From NCBI GenBank assembly GCA_905250075.1, contig CAJNOP010000001.1, forward strand, positions 1,629,912-1,693,911: 64,000 nt of DNA, written 5' to 3'. How positions within the stretch are numbered: position 1 is the first letter of the stretch; the number at the start of each line of letters is the position of its first letter. Below, one piece after another: positions 49,424 through 63,525 of the stretch. Made by a program: the position numbers and the translations under genes. Below the pieces are notes generated by a model. That model made no database searches. It was not told the DNA's origin and was given only the letters and a program-made list of their open reading frames with translations. Origin of the DNA: Rotaria sp. Silwood1. Lineage: Eukaryota; Rotifera; Eurotatoria; Philodinida; Philodinidae.

Positions 49424-51778
49424 ATGTGTGATCTATTTCAAGCTAATCCATGGAAACCATTATTATGTACAAATTGTCATCAAAATCGTTCAGGTCATCA
49501 AATAATTGATATAAATGAAAATAAATGTGAACATTTAATATCAAATAAATCTAAGGATTTACCATCATCATCATCATCAATGCATCTTTATGAAGAAATT
49601 ATGGCACAATATTTTACAATAAATACAACAGATAGAAATACATTACAATCAACATCTGTTATTGAATGTTTACCAACATCGAATGAAAATAATAATATTA
49701 ATAATAATAATGATGATGATGATGATGATTCATTTACTGATGAAGAACAAGATTTAATAAAACAGACAACACCTATTGAATTTATACAAAATCAATCCAT
49801 GATTAATACACAAGGTATTGTTCTTATTGGACCTGATTTAAGAACAAAACAAATAACAACAAAAAAACAAAAAAAAATTAATTTATTAAAAAAAAGTAAA
49901 AGTAATGCTGATGAATGTTTGAAAAAAACAGATATAACTGATACTAATAATAATAATCATAATACAATATCAAAATTATGGTGGTTTAAAGTAAAAAAAT
50001 CAAATCCATCTCCAATTGTTTCAAATGAATCAACGACTGAATCAAATAAATCAAATGTATATCAAATAATTTAATTTTTAAACAAAATATTTTTATTATT
50101 ATTCTTCTTCTAGATTTCAAGTCCAATATTGAATAATCAAAATCCACAACCAAGAATTCGTGTTTTACCTGAAATCAATAAACTAACATTAAATGAAGGT
50201 ACAATAGCTGTTAGTGTAATTCCTATGAAATTGAAGATATGCAGCATAATGTAGCTACTGTTACTAGGCACAGAGTATATGTCATAATCTGTTGGGGAAA
50301 GGTCCTTGATCCAAATTTTTACTCTATTTACTTCAACACTTCCTTTAGATCATGTTTCATAAAAATGAAGAACGATTATCATCATATTAATCGTTATATA
50401 ATAATAATATAGTACTAGTCAAAGATACAAGATCAAGTTCATTTTGTACTTTTCTTCACGATAACAAGCATTTGATTTATATCCAAATAATGGTTTAAAC
50501 AACTAGTGAAGTTCTCTATTCACCGAAATTTCATAGATAGATTACGAGAGAAAAGTTCGGAAAAACCAAACAGAGTAATTTCTAAGTCTCAGGGATCTGA
50601 AAACGATGATTTTTGTTATTTTTTTTTGGAAAAATTTTTCATTCATAATTCATCTAGAAAATTTCAGTGGATAGAGAACGTCATTGACTATTTAAACTAT
50701 GATTTGAATATGAATAAAATACTTGTTATAGTAAAAAAATAAGCGCAAAATTATGTTGGTCTTATATTTTTGACAAGTGCTGTAGAAGAGATATAACCAA
50801 AAATCTAATTCCAAAAACAAAATACAATTAGTCAATAATTATTGAATTTCCTATACAAAAACTTTCTTTAATATTAATAATGAGGATAAATCAATATATC
50901 TGTTTTTTTTTATAGCCTTAAACATTGCTCGACGTCAACATTCATTATCTAATCGTGAATCAAAATTAACTATTAATAATAAACCATATCATTTTCCAAC
51001 TATTTCAACTGTACAATCTAATTATGGTTCATCAATTGCATCAACAACATCATCATCAACGCAATCAAGTAATGAATATGATAGTAATTTATTAAATAAT
51101 TCAACAATGAAAGAATCAACTTATCTAACAGCTGTATCACCTATTGAAAAAAATCTTTCACAAGTAACAATATTTGATAAAACAATTAAATTAACGATTG
51201 AACGTATAACATCTGATCTTCGAATAATTATTGATGAATATAAACATAATCTTCCAGTAGCTCGTTTTCAAACATTAAAATCATTTCTTCATCAACATCA
51301 ATTATCAAAAATTTTAACTAATGAATCAATTTATTTTTTACTTTTACAAATTCTTGATGAATTTTCTCATAATTCAACTCATACAATAATAACATTTGAT
51401 CATTTTCTTATAGCTAGTCATTCAACAATACCTATTATTGTAACAACAACATCATCAGTTATAAATGAATATGAAACAATTGAACAATTTATTAAAAATT
51501 TAGCTAATAAATTATTTGATTCTTCAGCATTACCAATATTTAATAATCTTTCAACATTTGAAAATATATCTTATCGTTATTTATCTAATCAAATATTTCA
51601 ATTTCCTAATATTGATATAGATAATAATCTATCAATGCAGCGTATTAAATTACTTAATCTATTTTGGAATAAAATACAATCATTACGACATATTCAGATA
51701 AATGAAGATAATGAACGTGTCATTTTTGCACTTTATTATCTTATGAAATATATTTGTCAGTCAGATGATCTTATTTAA
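49424..51778 (+). CDS. Unrecognised protein with N-terminal Cys/His cluster
   Basis: I do not recognise this gene. Three exons (49424-50056, 50114-50198, 50916-51778) splice in phase to 526 residues. Residues 2-25 hold C-x12-C-x2-C-x6-H with W-K-P-L-L-C-T-N-C, a plausible single zinc site. A long Asn/Asp/Ser/Thr-rich, probably disordered stretch follows (poly-Asp near 105, KKQKKI near 150). From about residue 300 the sequence is dense and helical (IERITSDLRIIIDEY; FQTLKSFLHQHQLSKIL; IYFLLLQILDEFSHNS) and looks folded, ending IFALYYLMKYICQSDDLI. No signal peptide or membrane segment. The start lies 27 bases after an AG preceded by T-rich sequence, 213 bases after the STK11IP stop, on the same strand. 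Intron 2 holds a short copy of the dispersed repeat. Confidence 0.65.
50208..50361 (+). repeat. Dispersed intronic repeat, copy D (short)
   Basis: A 154-base copy inside intron 2 of the unrecognised gene. It starts CTGTTAGTGTAATTCCTATG, has TGTAGCTACTGTTACTAGG, and ends with TTTTTACTCTATTTACTTC, then AACACTTCCTTTAGATCATG. Both ends match the longer copies but the middle is deleted. It is sense to its host gene, unlike the other three. Confidence 0.6.
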
Positions 51779-52081
51779 ATATATTGAAATCAAATTTGTA
51801 ATAATCTTGTCTCAGGAGTTACGTTTTTTGTTTTTTTTATGATCTCAGATACTTGTTGTTTTGTTTATGTGTATTTTGTGCATTAGGGTTTGCTTTTTTT
51901 AATATGTCTAGTTTTACGTATTGTTTTTTTTCGTGGCCATATTGCATGTTTTAGTATTTATTATAAAGCTCAATTCATCACGAGTAAAAATAAAAATTGT
52001 GTTTTTCACATAAATCAACTATTTCTTCAATATGAAAAATATAAATATTTCTTCAAGGAAATTATTCATGATATGATATTC

Positions 52082-52173
52082 GAGGTGAGGGTGTCGGTGT
52101 GGATATAGGCGTGAGTATATAATGTGAGTGTGAATGAATATAGTCATGGTCATTCGCACTTACATCCACACCA
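52082..52173. repeat. Degenerate GT-rich, telomere-like tract with inverted half
   Basis: GAGGTGAGGGTGTCGGTGTG is followed by more GTGAG/GTGTG units, then the complementary CA-rich half. GGTGTGGAT (52096-52104) pairs with ATCCACACC (52164-52172), and GTGAGTGTGAATGA pairs with TCATTCGCACTTAC. Units resemble degenerate TGTGGG. Confidence 0.5.
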
Positions 52174-52701
52174 TAAATGACGTAACTACATTGTATTTTG
52201 CGAGGAAACACTGGATCAAGCATCTGAAATTACCAACCTACAACTAAAGTTATTAAAAAATCAATCGAAAAAATCCTCTTAGAAAAAAACAGCTTTAGAG
52301 AACTTTGAACTTCATCATGCAAATGTTATAAAAATCAAACAAATTATATAAATTAAAGTCCACATACTTAAATTTTTGTTATCGTGAATCGCATTGAATA
52401 TTACTGGGAGGAATATGATACAAAAATCTTTAGATCCATATTCCAAAATTAAATATACGAAGCTGTTTTTCCTCAAGAAAATGACATAATGATTATTTAT
52501 TATTAATTGATTTAATATATTGTTTTCTTATAGACAAAAATACAGACAAATTAGTTTGATCCAAGCCCTTTAAAAAACTCATAGAATCGAAGACAAAATA
52601 CAATATATATAACACACAAAAATGACACCCCATGTCCAAGAAAACGGTGCGTAAATGGCCTCAAACATCGTAATAACCATGTAAAGCATCGAACAATGGC
52701 A

Positions 52702-52766
52702 CCGCACTCCGTCATGCCGTTTTCTAGTGATAAAAAAGTCTCGTAAAACGGTATGACGGATTACGG
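52702..52766. repeat. Hairpin with 22-base arms
   Basis: CCGCACTCCGTCATGCCG plus TTTT (52702-52723) pairs with AAAACGGTATGACGG plus ATTACGG (52745-52766), with 18 of 22 positions complementary and a 21-base loop. It is GC-richer than its surroundings. Confidence 0.65.
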
Positions 52767-52868
52767 CGAAGTAAGGTCAATATTAATGCCGTACTTTGTC
52801 GTTTTATAGCCGTTTCCGACGGTCGGAATAATCGACCTGGATTAGTTCAAATCGTCCTTCTTATTCAT

Positions 52869-53094
52869 TTATTCTTCGTAACTTTCTCTATAATCATCAA
52901 GTTTCCTTCTAATTGATTCAATCATTTCAGTTAATAATGATTTCATCGTAAAATCAATTTCAAGTAAAAGCAGACTTCTTAAATTTTTTGTTATTTTCTT
53001 GTAAAGCATTAACTTGCTGTAGCCAATCAATGTCATTTATTTAAAGTTTATATCGTAATCGTTGTACTTCAGCACTTGACTGGGGATCGATGTT
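52869..53094 (-). pseudogene. Decayed coiled-coil-like reading frame
   Basis: On the minus strand an acceptor (TTTTTTTATAG) leads into N-I-D-P-Q-S-S-A-E-V-Q-R-L-R-Y-K-L, then TAA, then D-I-D-W-L-Q-Q-V-N-A-L-Q-E-N-N-K-K-F-K-K. After a frame change comes L-L-L-L-E-I-D-F and M-I-E-S-I-R-R-K-L-D-D-Y-R-E-S-Y-E-E, then TAA. The protein-like, charged, heptad-like composition broken by a stop and a shift suggests a dead exon of a coiled-coil gene. I cannot name the parent, and chance composition is possible. Confidence 0.35.
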
Positions 53095-53430
53095 CTATAA
53101 AAAAAAAATGTTTTTTCTTTTCTTTCATGTTAAGATTACTTGTTGGCCGACCATTCAACTATTAAATTGGCACTTCTTGTACTAATACGCTCAAAATGGC
53201 ATCTATCAAAAACTAGTGAGCGAGATATTTAAATGCATTATCTTCTGACACAACGGATGATATGAAAAGGTCAACAATTTTCACTGCATAATATTTGTTT
53301 AATTTCCGGTTATCCCATACGACTCTTCGAGTTGAATGATTCCAAGTCGATCATTCCGACCAATCGAAACTATGTCCTAAACTGCCTAAAACGATGAGAA
53401 AACAAATGCCATTTTTCACCGTTTTGGTAT

Positions 53431-53592
53431 GCAGGTGTAGGTGTGGGGTGTGAGATTGAACGTGAAGATTGATATATTCTTAAACACCACCTGCATCCTA
53501 CACACTCACAACCACACCCGCACCTTACCCAACTTCACACACACACACACCCAGCTCCACCCACATCTACACTCACACTCACACCCACACCC
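53431..53592. repeat. Degenerate GT/CA-rich, telomere-like tract
   Basis: A G-rich half (GGTGTAGGTGTGGGGTGTGAG) is followed after about 45 bases by a long C-rich half (CACAACCACACCCGCACC, CCCACATCTACACTCACAC, CCCACACCC). On the minus strand the second half reads as degenerate TGTGGG/TGTGAG units. The halves are partly complementary, as at 52082-52173. Confidence 0.55.
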
Positions 53593-54500
53593 TTTATCTC
53601 TAGACACAAAATGACATTGTATTTTTCGTTGATATTAAATTTACGTTTGCAAACATAAAATAAGAAAGAGTATATTTTATTTAATTAAAAAATGCTCTTT
53701 AATGATATCGCAGACTTTTTTTAAACGATAAAACAAATAGATAACGTCAAAAACAGGACCTTTTACGTTTTCTGGTCCATGTTAACCGATTTTCATACCA
53801 CACATCTCGTATTAATCATTGCATCAAAATGATCAAAATATAATTAGAGAACTAATAAATCTGAAATCTAAAAGAATTATTTTCGTCATGGGAAAAAGTC
53901 ATCGAAGAATAATATTACCGTAATATTTGTTTATTCATCTGAATCGGTTTTTTTATCACTTTAAGGTTAACGAGTTTTATTTTCTTTTAATCATCAATAG
54001 AAAACGAAAATGTACAGCAATTATCTAAGTTTAAGGGTTTATTCTATGAACATATACTATTTTGAATATAAATTTATCATATCTTTTCAAAATTCAGTTA
54101 AATAATATATTACGCTACTGAGAGACAGATGGAAATATCATGAGAAACGTCTTGATATATTGTTTGAACAGCTTTTTGTTAACGCAATGTCAATAAAAAA
54201 TACACGGGTAACTTCATATCGTTAAAAATTTCATCAAGAGAATGGGAATAGGCAGCGTAGTTAACTTTACTTTTCTAAACTCATAAAAAACTTTTAATGA
54301 ATTTGTAATAAATATTATTGACTCATATTTGCTTTAGTTTTTTGATTTGCATTACTGTTTAGAATCTATCTAAACATCTTTTCTACGAAAGAAAATCATT
54401 TATCATCATCATCATTAGAATAATATTTTTGTTCAATTATTAAAAAGAAAAGATAATTTATTCGAGAAAAAAAAATCAATGAAATTTTTAATTTATAAAA

Positions 54501-55661
54501 TTAGCGATATAAATCAAGTGGCGTACATTGAGGATCAATTTGATACATATCTTTGTAAAGTGCCTTGCCTCTATTATGGAATTCTTGTTCATAAATTTGT
54601 TGTTCATTTTGGAGTAATGTTGCTAGAGCTGCTCGACGAGCCTATTAAGGAATTATATAAACGTTATTTAAACATAAGTCTTTCTGTTATTCGATGGTTA
54701 TTTTTTCTTATGCGGAAATCTTCCCAACTCGAGAATCGTTTTTGAATTCGGACCCTGCATATAAAGTAGGCTTCAATGACGAAGAATATTTCTCTTGAAA
54801 GATGTTGCATTCCAAAAAAACCATAAGGTTTTCGAAACATTCCTTTGAGTTGAAATTTTCAAGTCCAAATATCATCATTCGATTCTTTTGTGCATATCAT
54901 ACTATACGGCTAAAATTTCAGTAAAACGGCTATAGCTTTGTAAAAAAAAGAAAGTGTTGATAACTCGTATCCTTTTACAATTTTTAATATCTCATTGAGA
55001 TCTACCTTATGCATAGAGTCCGAACTCAAAATCGATTTTCATGTTAAGCAGATTCCCGCATTACAATAAAACTGTTAACGTTTTTAGGTACGTCTCTTTC
55101 ATATAAAAGATCGCACTCTTTGACGTATTTAAAAACGTACCGTAAGATGAGCTTTGCGAAGTAATAACAGTTCTTGTTGACGTTGTTTATTCACTATTGA
55201 TTCTCGTAATGCTACATTGGACCAAGCTGATTGTTCTGCCCATTTAGCGTTAAATTGTTCATATTTATCTCTAAAATATCATAAGATTGATCATTACGAA
55301 AATGAATTTTCTTCAATTTTCAATACAATATAATATATAATATTATTAAATATATTCAAATAATCTTACTGTTCAAGTTGTTTCTGCTGTTTGAAATAAG
55401 CTTCTTCAATCTAATTAAAGAATTAAAAACAAGAGTTTCATTCTTATTAATTAATAGATTATATGTACTTGAGCACTCTGTTGCATTCGTAAAGCACTAT
55501 TGTCTGGTTTTCCTTTATTTACTTCATATCGAAAAGATGTCGACATCAATCGATCTTGAGATGATACGCCAATAGATTGTTTTCCTAATAAATATAGAAA
55601 CAAACAATAAATTTCTCTTGAGAATCTTACAACAAGAAACATATCTACCTTGTTGAAACAT
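54501..55661 (-). CDS. CFAP141: CFAP141-like cilia and flagella associated protein
   Basis: CFAP141 is a small microtubule inner protein of axonemal doublets. Five small exons are read on the minus strand: 55661-55649, 55584-55469, 55410-55370, 55270-55141 and 54641-54501, phase-consistent and giving 146 residues (human about 100). The first coding exon is only 13 bases. The C-terminal half (K-Q-R-Q-Q-E-L-L-L-L-R-K-A, then R-R-A-A-L-A-T-L-L-Q-N-E-Q-Q-I-Y-E-Q-E-F, then G-K-A-L-Y) parallels human CFAP141 ([20 protein letters not shown], then E-H-Q-Q-Y-Q-Q-E-L-N-Q-M-G-K-A-F-Y). The N-terminal part has M-S-T-S-F-R-Y-E-V-N-K-G-K-P. The similarity is recalled rather than searched; another short helical axonemal family cannot be excluded. 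Confidence 0.7.
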
Positions 55662-56067
55662 TTTTTCTATTATTATTTATTCGCTTATCTATAACATATT
55701 TTTTACAATAGTTCTCCTTATTTTAAAATTAGGAATAATATTTAAATTAAAACACGAAAAAAAAAATAATCATTTTTCTAACTATTAACATCAACTTTAT
55801 GTTATTAACTTGAAATCGAAACCATGTAATACATTTCATTTATATATTCATTCTACATCAGTTGTGAAGCAACAAACATATTTCAGTTCTTTCTTTTCAT
55901 TGGTTACGTATAAACAGTCAATCAGATGTCGTTTTCTGCTAAGAAAGTAACCAGCATTTACGACTGCGCATATTATTAAACATATCTACAGCCGAACCCT
56001 GCGACCTAACAAAAAAAAATAAAGAAAACAAAAATTTTTTTTTGTATCATAGCTTATATAAAAAGTT
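55662..56067. promoter_or_regulatory. Divergent intergenic region between CFAP141 and DCAF8
   Basis: About 400 bases separate the two start codons, so both promoters probably lie here. TTTTTGTATCATAG ends 15 bases before the DCAF8 ATG and looks like a splice acceptor. No other motif is called. Confidence 0.4.
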
Positions 56068-60634
<4,567 letters not shown>

Positions 60635-62032
60635 AATCGTTTCTATTTTTTTTTGTTTTGTTTTCTATTTTATTTTTTTCTGAACACTAAAGTCAATCAT
60701 AGCAGTATATGATTACAATCAAATATATGATTGCCTTTCATATATATTATGTACATAATTATTTATATGAAGTATTCTGTTTTGTTTAGTTCACCTTGAT
60801 CATGATGAACGTTCCATCATGTATTTTTATTATGTATTTTATTGTAAATATTTTCCCTTTTTTCTCTTTCTTTTAGGAGATGACAATAAAAACAAAAGAT
60901 ACCTCATAATTTCATGTTGATTTTATAAGGAATTTATTTCGAAATTAAATCATAATAAGATTTAAATAATCCTTTCATATTTTGATTAAGTTTGAAAACA
61001 AAAAAACATTTTTTATGAAAATATTAATTTTGTTAAAAAATAGCGTAAAGCAATGTCACAGATAGCACTCAATCACGAAATAATTCCGACCAAGAGGGTA
61101 TGATACTCCTGTAATCAAAAAAAAAAATTTTGTTTTTTCCCAACGGAATCGAAATTTTCCGTGCATTCTCTTAGAAAAAAAAAAAGATCTTTACATCCTT
61201 CCTTCAAAGTTTGCTGCCTTGAGCCTCTCCTGCGCTCAATTTGAAAATGAGTGAGAAGGATCCAACAATTGACCGTTAGCTTCGTAATACGTCAAATATA
61301 CTGAATTTTGAAAAAATATATAAAGAGTAAATAACTGATTTCGTGATTCAAAACAAAGTCCGGAAGACCATAATCGGAAGTTTATTAAAAATGAGTCATG
61401 GGTTGTTTGTTGCCATGACTATAACCGGTTGGGTTCAACTATTTTGGATACAATTGAATCGTACATTGATACTCTCAATGAAATTTTCTAATCGATATTG
61501 GATAATCGTCCTAAATATATGAAATAGTTTCTTCCGTTTTTTATATTCAGTGACAAGAGTTCTTTGCTTGCAATATTTTCAAATCTGGATCTGAACTGCT
61601 CTTACCACAACTTCTTAAATTATTTAATTATTGCATTAAAATTTAATAGCATTGTAAAATCATTTGTTTTTGTTGTTAAACATCAATTATGAATCATTCA
61701 GTTAAACAATTAATATCTATCCATTTATTTTTATCAAGATTTTAAAAAGCCAAAAAAAAAAAGAAAATTACACTCTTATGACTGTTATCAATATATATAT
61801 ATATACTCATGACAACTGATTTGCTTAAGTAAATGCTTTGTTGTTATTTTTTTTTTCTCCAACAAAAAAAAAAGATATCAATAGGTACGAAGAAACAAAA
61901 TATAGAGAATTAAAAATCATGCATATATAAAAAGACAACACTAACAATGGATTCATAAACATACGGAAATCAGAATTGTCAATTTATGTACATATTTTGA
62001 TTTTATTTCTGTTGATAACATCAATGGAATGA
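60635..62032. other. Intergenic region between convergent DCAF8 and TMEM9
   Basis: About 1.4 kb, no gene seen. AATAAA at 60885-60890, 250 bases after the DCAF8 stop, is a plausible poly(A) signal. A TA run lies near 61790. The remainder is AT-rich. Confidence 0.55.
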
Positions 62033-62868
62033 CTAATTAAGTATTTCATGTTTATTATAGACTGATTGTCGTTGTTGTTGTACCTAAAAAGGAAAAAATT
62101 TTCATTAAGATAAACTGAAAACCAAAAAAAAGACGAAAAGAAATTCATACTTGTTTTCTCCATTTTGATTGTTCATGTGTAACTAAATTTAAAACAGTTG
62201 ATGAACGTTGTGGATTAATTGGTAAACCAGTTGCAGCTGGCTCACTAAATACACATTCTTGTGTCGGATTTGATAGATTAACTTCTTCATTAACTTGTCT
62301 TTGATATTGCTTTGGTTGTCGTACTGTAGTAGATGTTTTTGTATTTTGATTCATCAATGGATCAAGACAAAGTAAAAATGACATATAAATAAATAATAAT
62401 GATATAGCAACCATTATTATAATAACAACGACCTAGAAATAATGAAAACTAAATTATTCAACATTATTTTTTTTTGTTGAAAACTTACTTTCATCGTAGT
62501 TGTATTGCGTACTTCATAGTTACAAACACATCTTTAGAAATAAAAGAAAAACAAAGAAATAGTTTATTTAATTAGGTTTGATTTTTTTATAAAAGAAAGT
62601 TTTATTATTTTTACCTTGGACAAAAACGTTGTTGAAAACTAGGTGACACTTTCATTGTACGAAAAACAACACGTTCACATGTACAATTATCCGGTGCAAC
62701 AACATCAACATAAACACGACGATTGGTTTCATTTACTGTTGGATCTTGTAAAACAGTCAATGATGGACAAACACATCTACATCGATAATCTTCAAATTCA
62801 TCACCACAATTAACAACGAACCATAATGATGAAGAAAATATAATTAATAGAATAAGGCGATTTAACAT
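62033..62868 (-). CDS. TMEM9: TMEM9-family single-pass endosomal/lysosomal membrane protein
   Basis: TMEM9 proteins sit in late endosomes and lysosomes; family members have been tied to v-ATPase assembly and CLC chloride transporters. Four exons on the minus strand, 62868-62615, 62531-62489, 62432-62151 and 62083-62033, give 209 residues (human TMEM9 183, TMEM9B 198). There is a signal peptide (about residues 1-20, L-I-L-L-I-I-F-S-S-S-L-W-F-V-V) and a Cys-rich luminal domain (Y-R-C-R-C-V-C-P; D-N-C-T-C; C-P-R-C-V-C-N-Y-E) with N-glycosylation sequons. Then come N-T-T-T-M-K-V just before one membrane helix (VVIIIMVAISLLFIYMSFLL), D-P-L-M and a cytosolic tail with W-R-K-Q-V-Q-Q-Q-R-Q-S-V-Y-N-K-H-E-I-L. 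The last block closely matches human Q-R-K-T-V-F-D-R-H-K-M-L. Cannot be split between TMEM9 and TMEM9B. Confidence 0.93.
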
Positions 62869-63525
62869 TATTTTTTTCCGTTTTGTTTTAAGTTATTGTA
62901 AATAACCAAAAAAAGAAAAACAACACAAAAATCTAAAGTAGTGTAAAATTTCTTTTTTTTTCTTTTAAGAAATCAAATGTTACGCTTGAATAAATAGAAA
63001 AAATCGAGTGTAACATGCAAGGTAATGACATTTTATATCATGATTGATTTTATCAATTGAGAATAGCACTTTTCTAATAAACAGAACAAAAGGTGGCCTT
63101 TCGATAGTCGAAGTTAATAATCTATCTATTTATTTATTATGAATGAATAAATCAAATAAACTTAAAAGATAGATGTCACTTTCAAGATAAAAAATATCAT
63201 ATTTTATTTATATAGACTTAATAAAAATTATCTTTTAATGTTTATTTTCTATTTAATAAAAAACATAAATTTATTCAATCAATTATCAAATAAATTTTAT
63301 TAGAGTTTCACAACAGACATTAATGGCAATATTTCAATAAGTCTGTTTCCTTGCCCTCTTCTCCCTCTCTCAACCACTCCTACACTTCATGTATTATTAT
63401 TCTCTTGAAAAAGAAAAAAGGTTTCTATTTTGTTTTCCTTTAGATCATGTGAACTTGTTCAAGTGATCAAGGTGATCGTTATCCTTAATAAATACTCTTT
63501 TTTTATTTCTAATCATGACAATATA
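62869..63525. promoter_or_regulatory. Divergent intergenic region between TMEM9 and the right-edge gene
   Basis: About 650 AT-rich bases between two divergent start codons. A C/T-rich patch (CTTGCCCTCTTCTCCCTCTC) lies near 63350. It should contain promoters for both genes, but no motif is called with confidence. Confidence 0.4.

Larger units (their letters stand above)
51779..54500. other. Gene-poor region between the unrecognised gene and CFAP141
   Basis: About 2.7 kb with no intact gene. It holds two GT/CA-rich islands (52082-52173 and 53431-53592), a strong hairpin (52702-52766) and a decayed reading frame (52869-53094, minus), each listed separately. The rest is AT-rich and unstructured. 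Confidence 0.6.
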
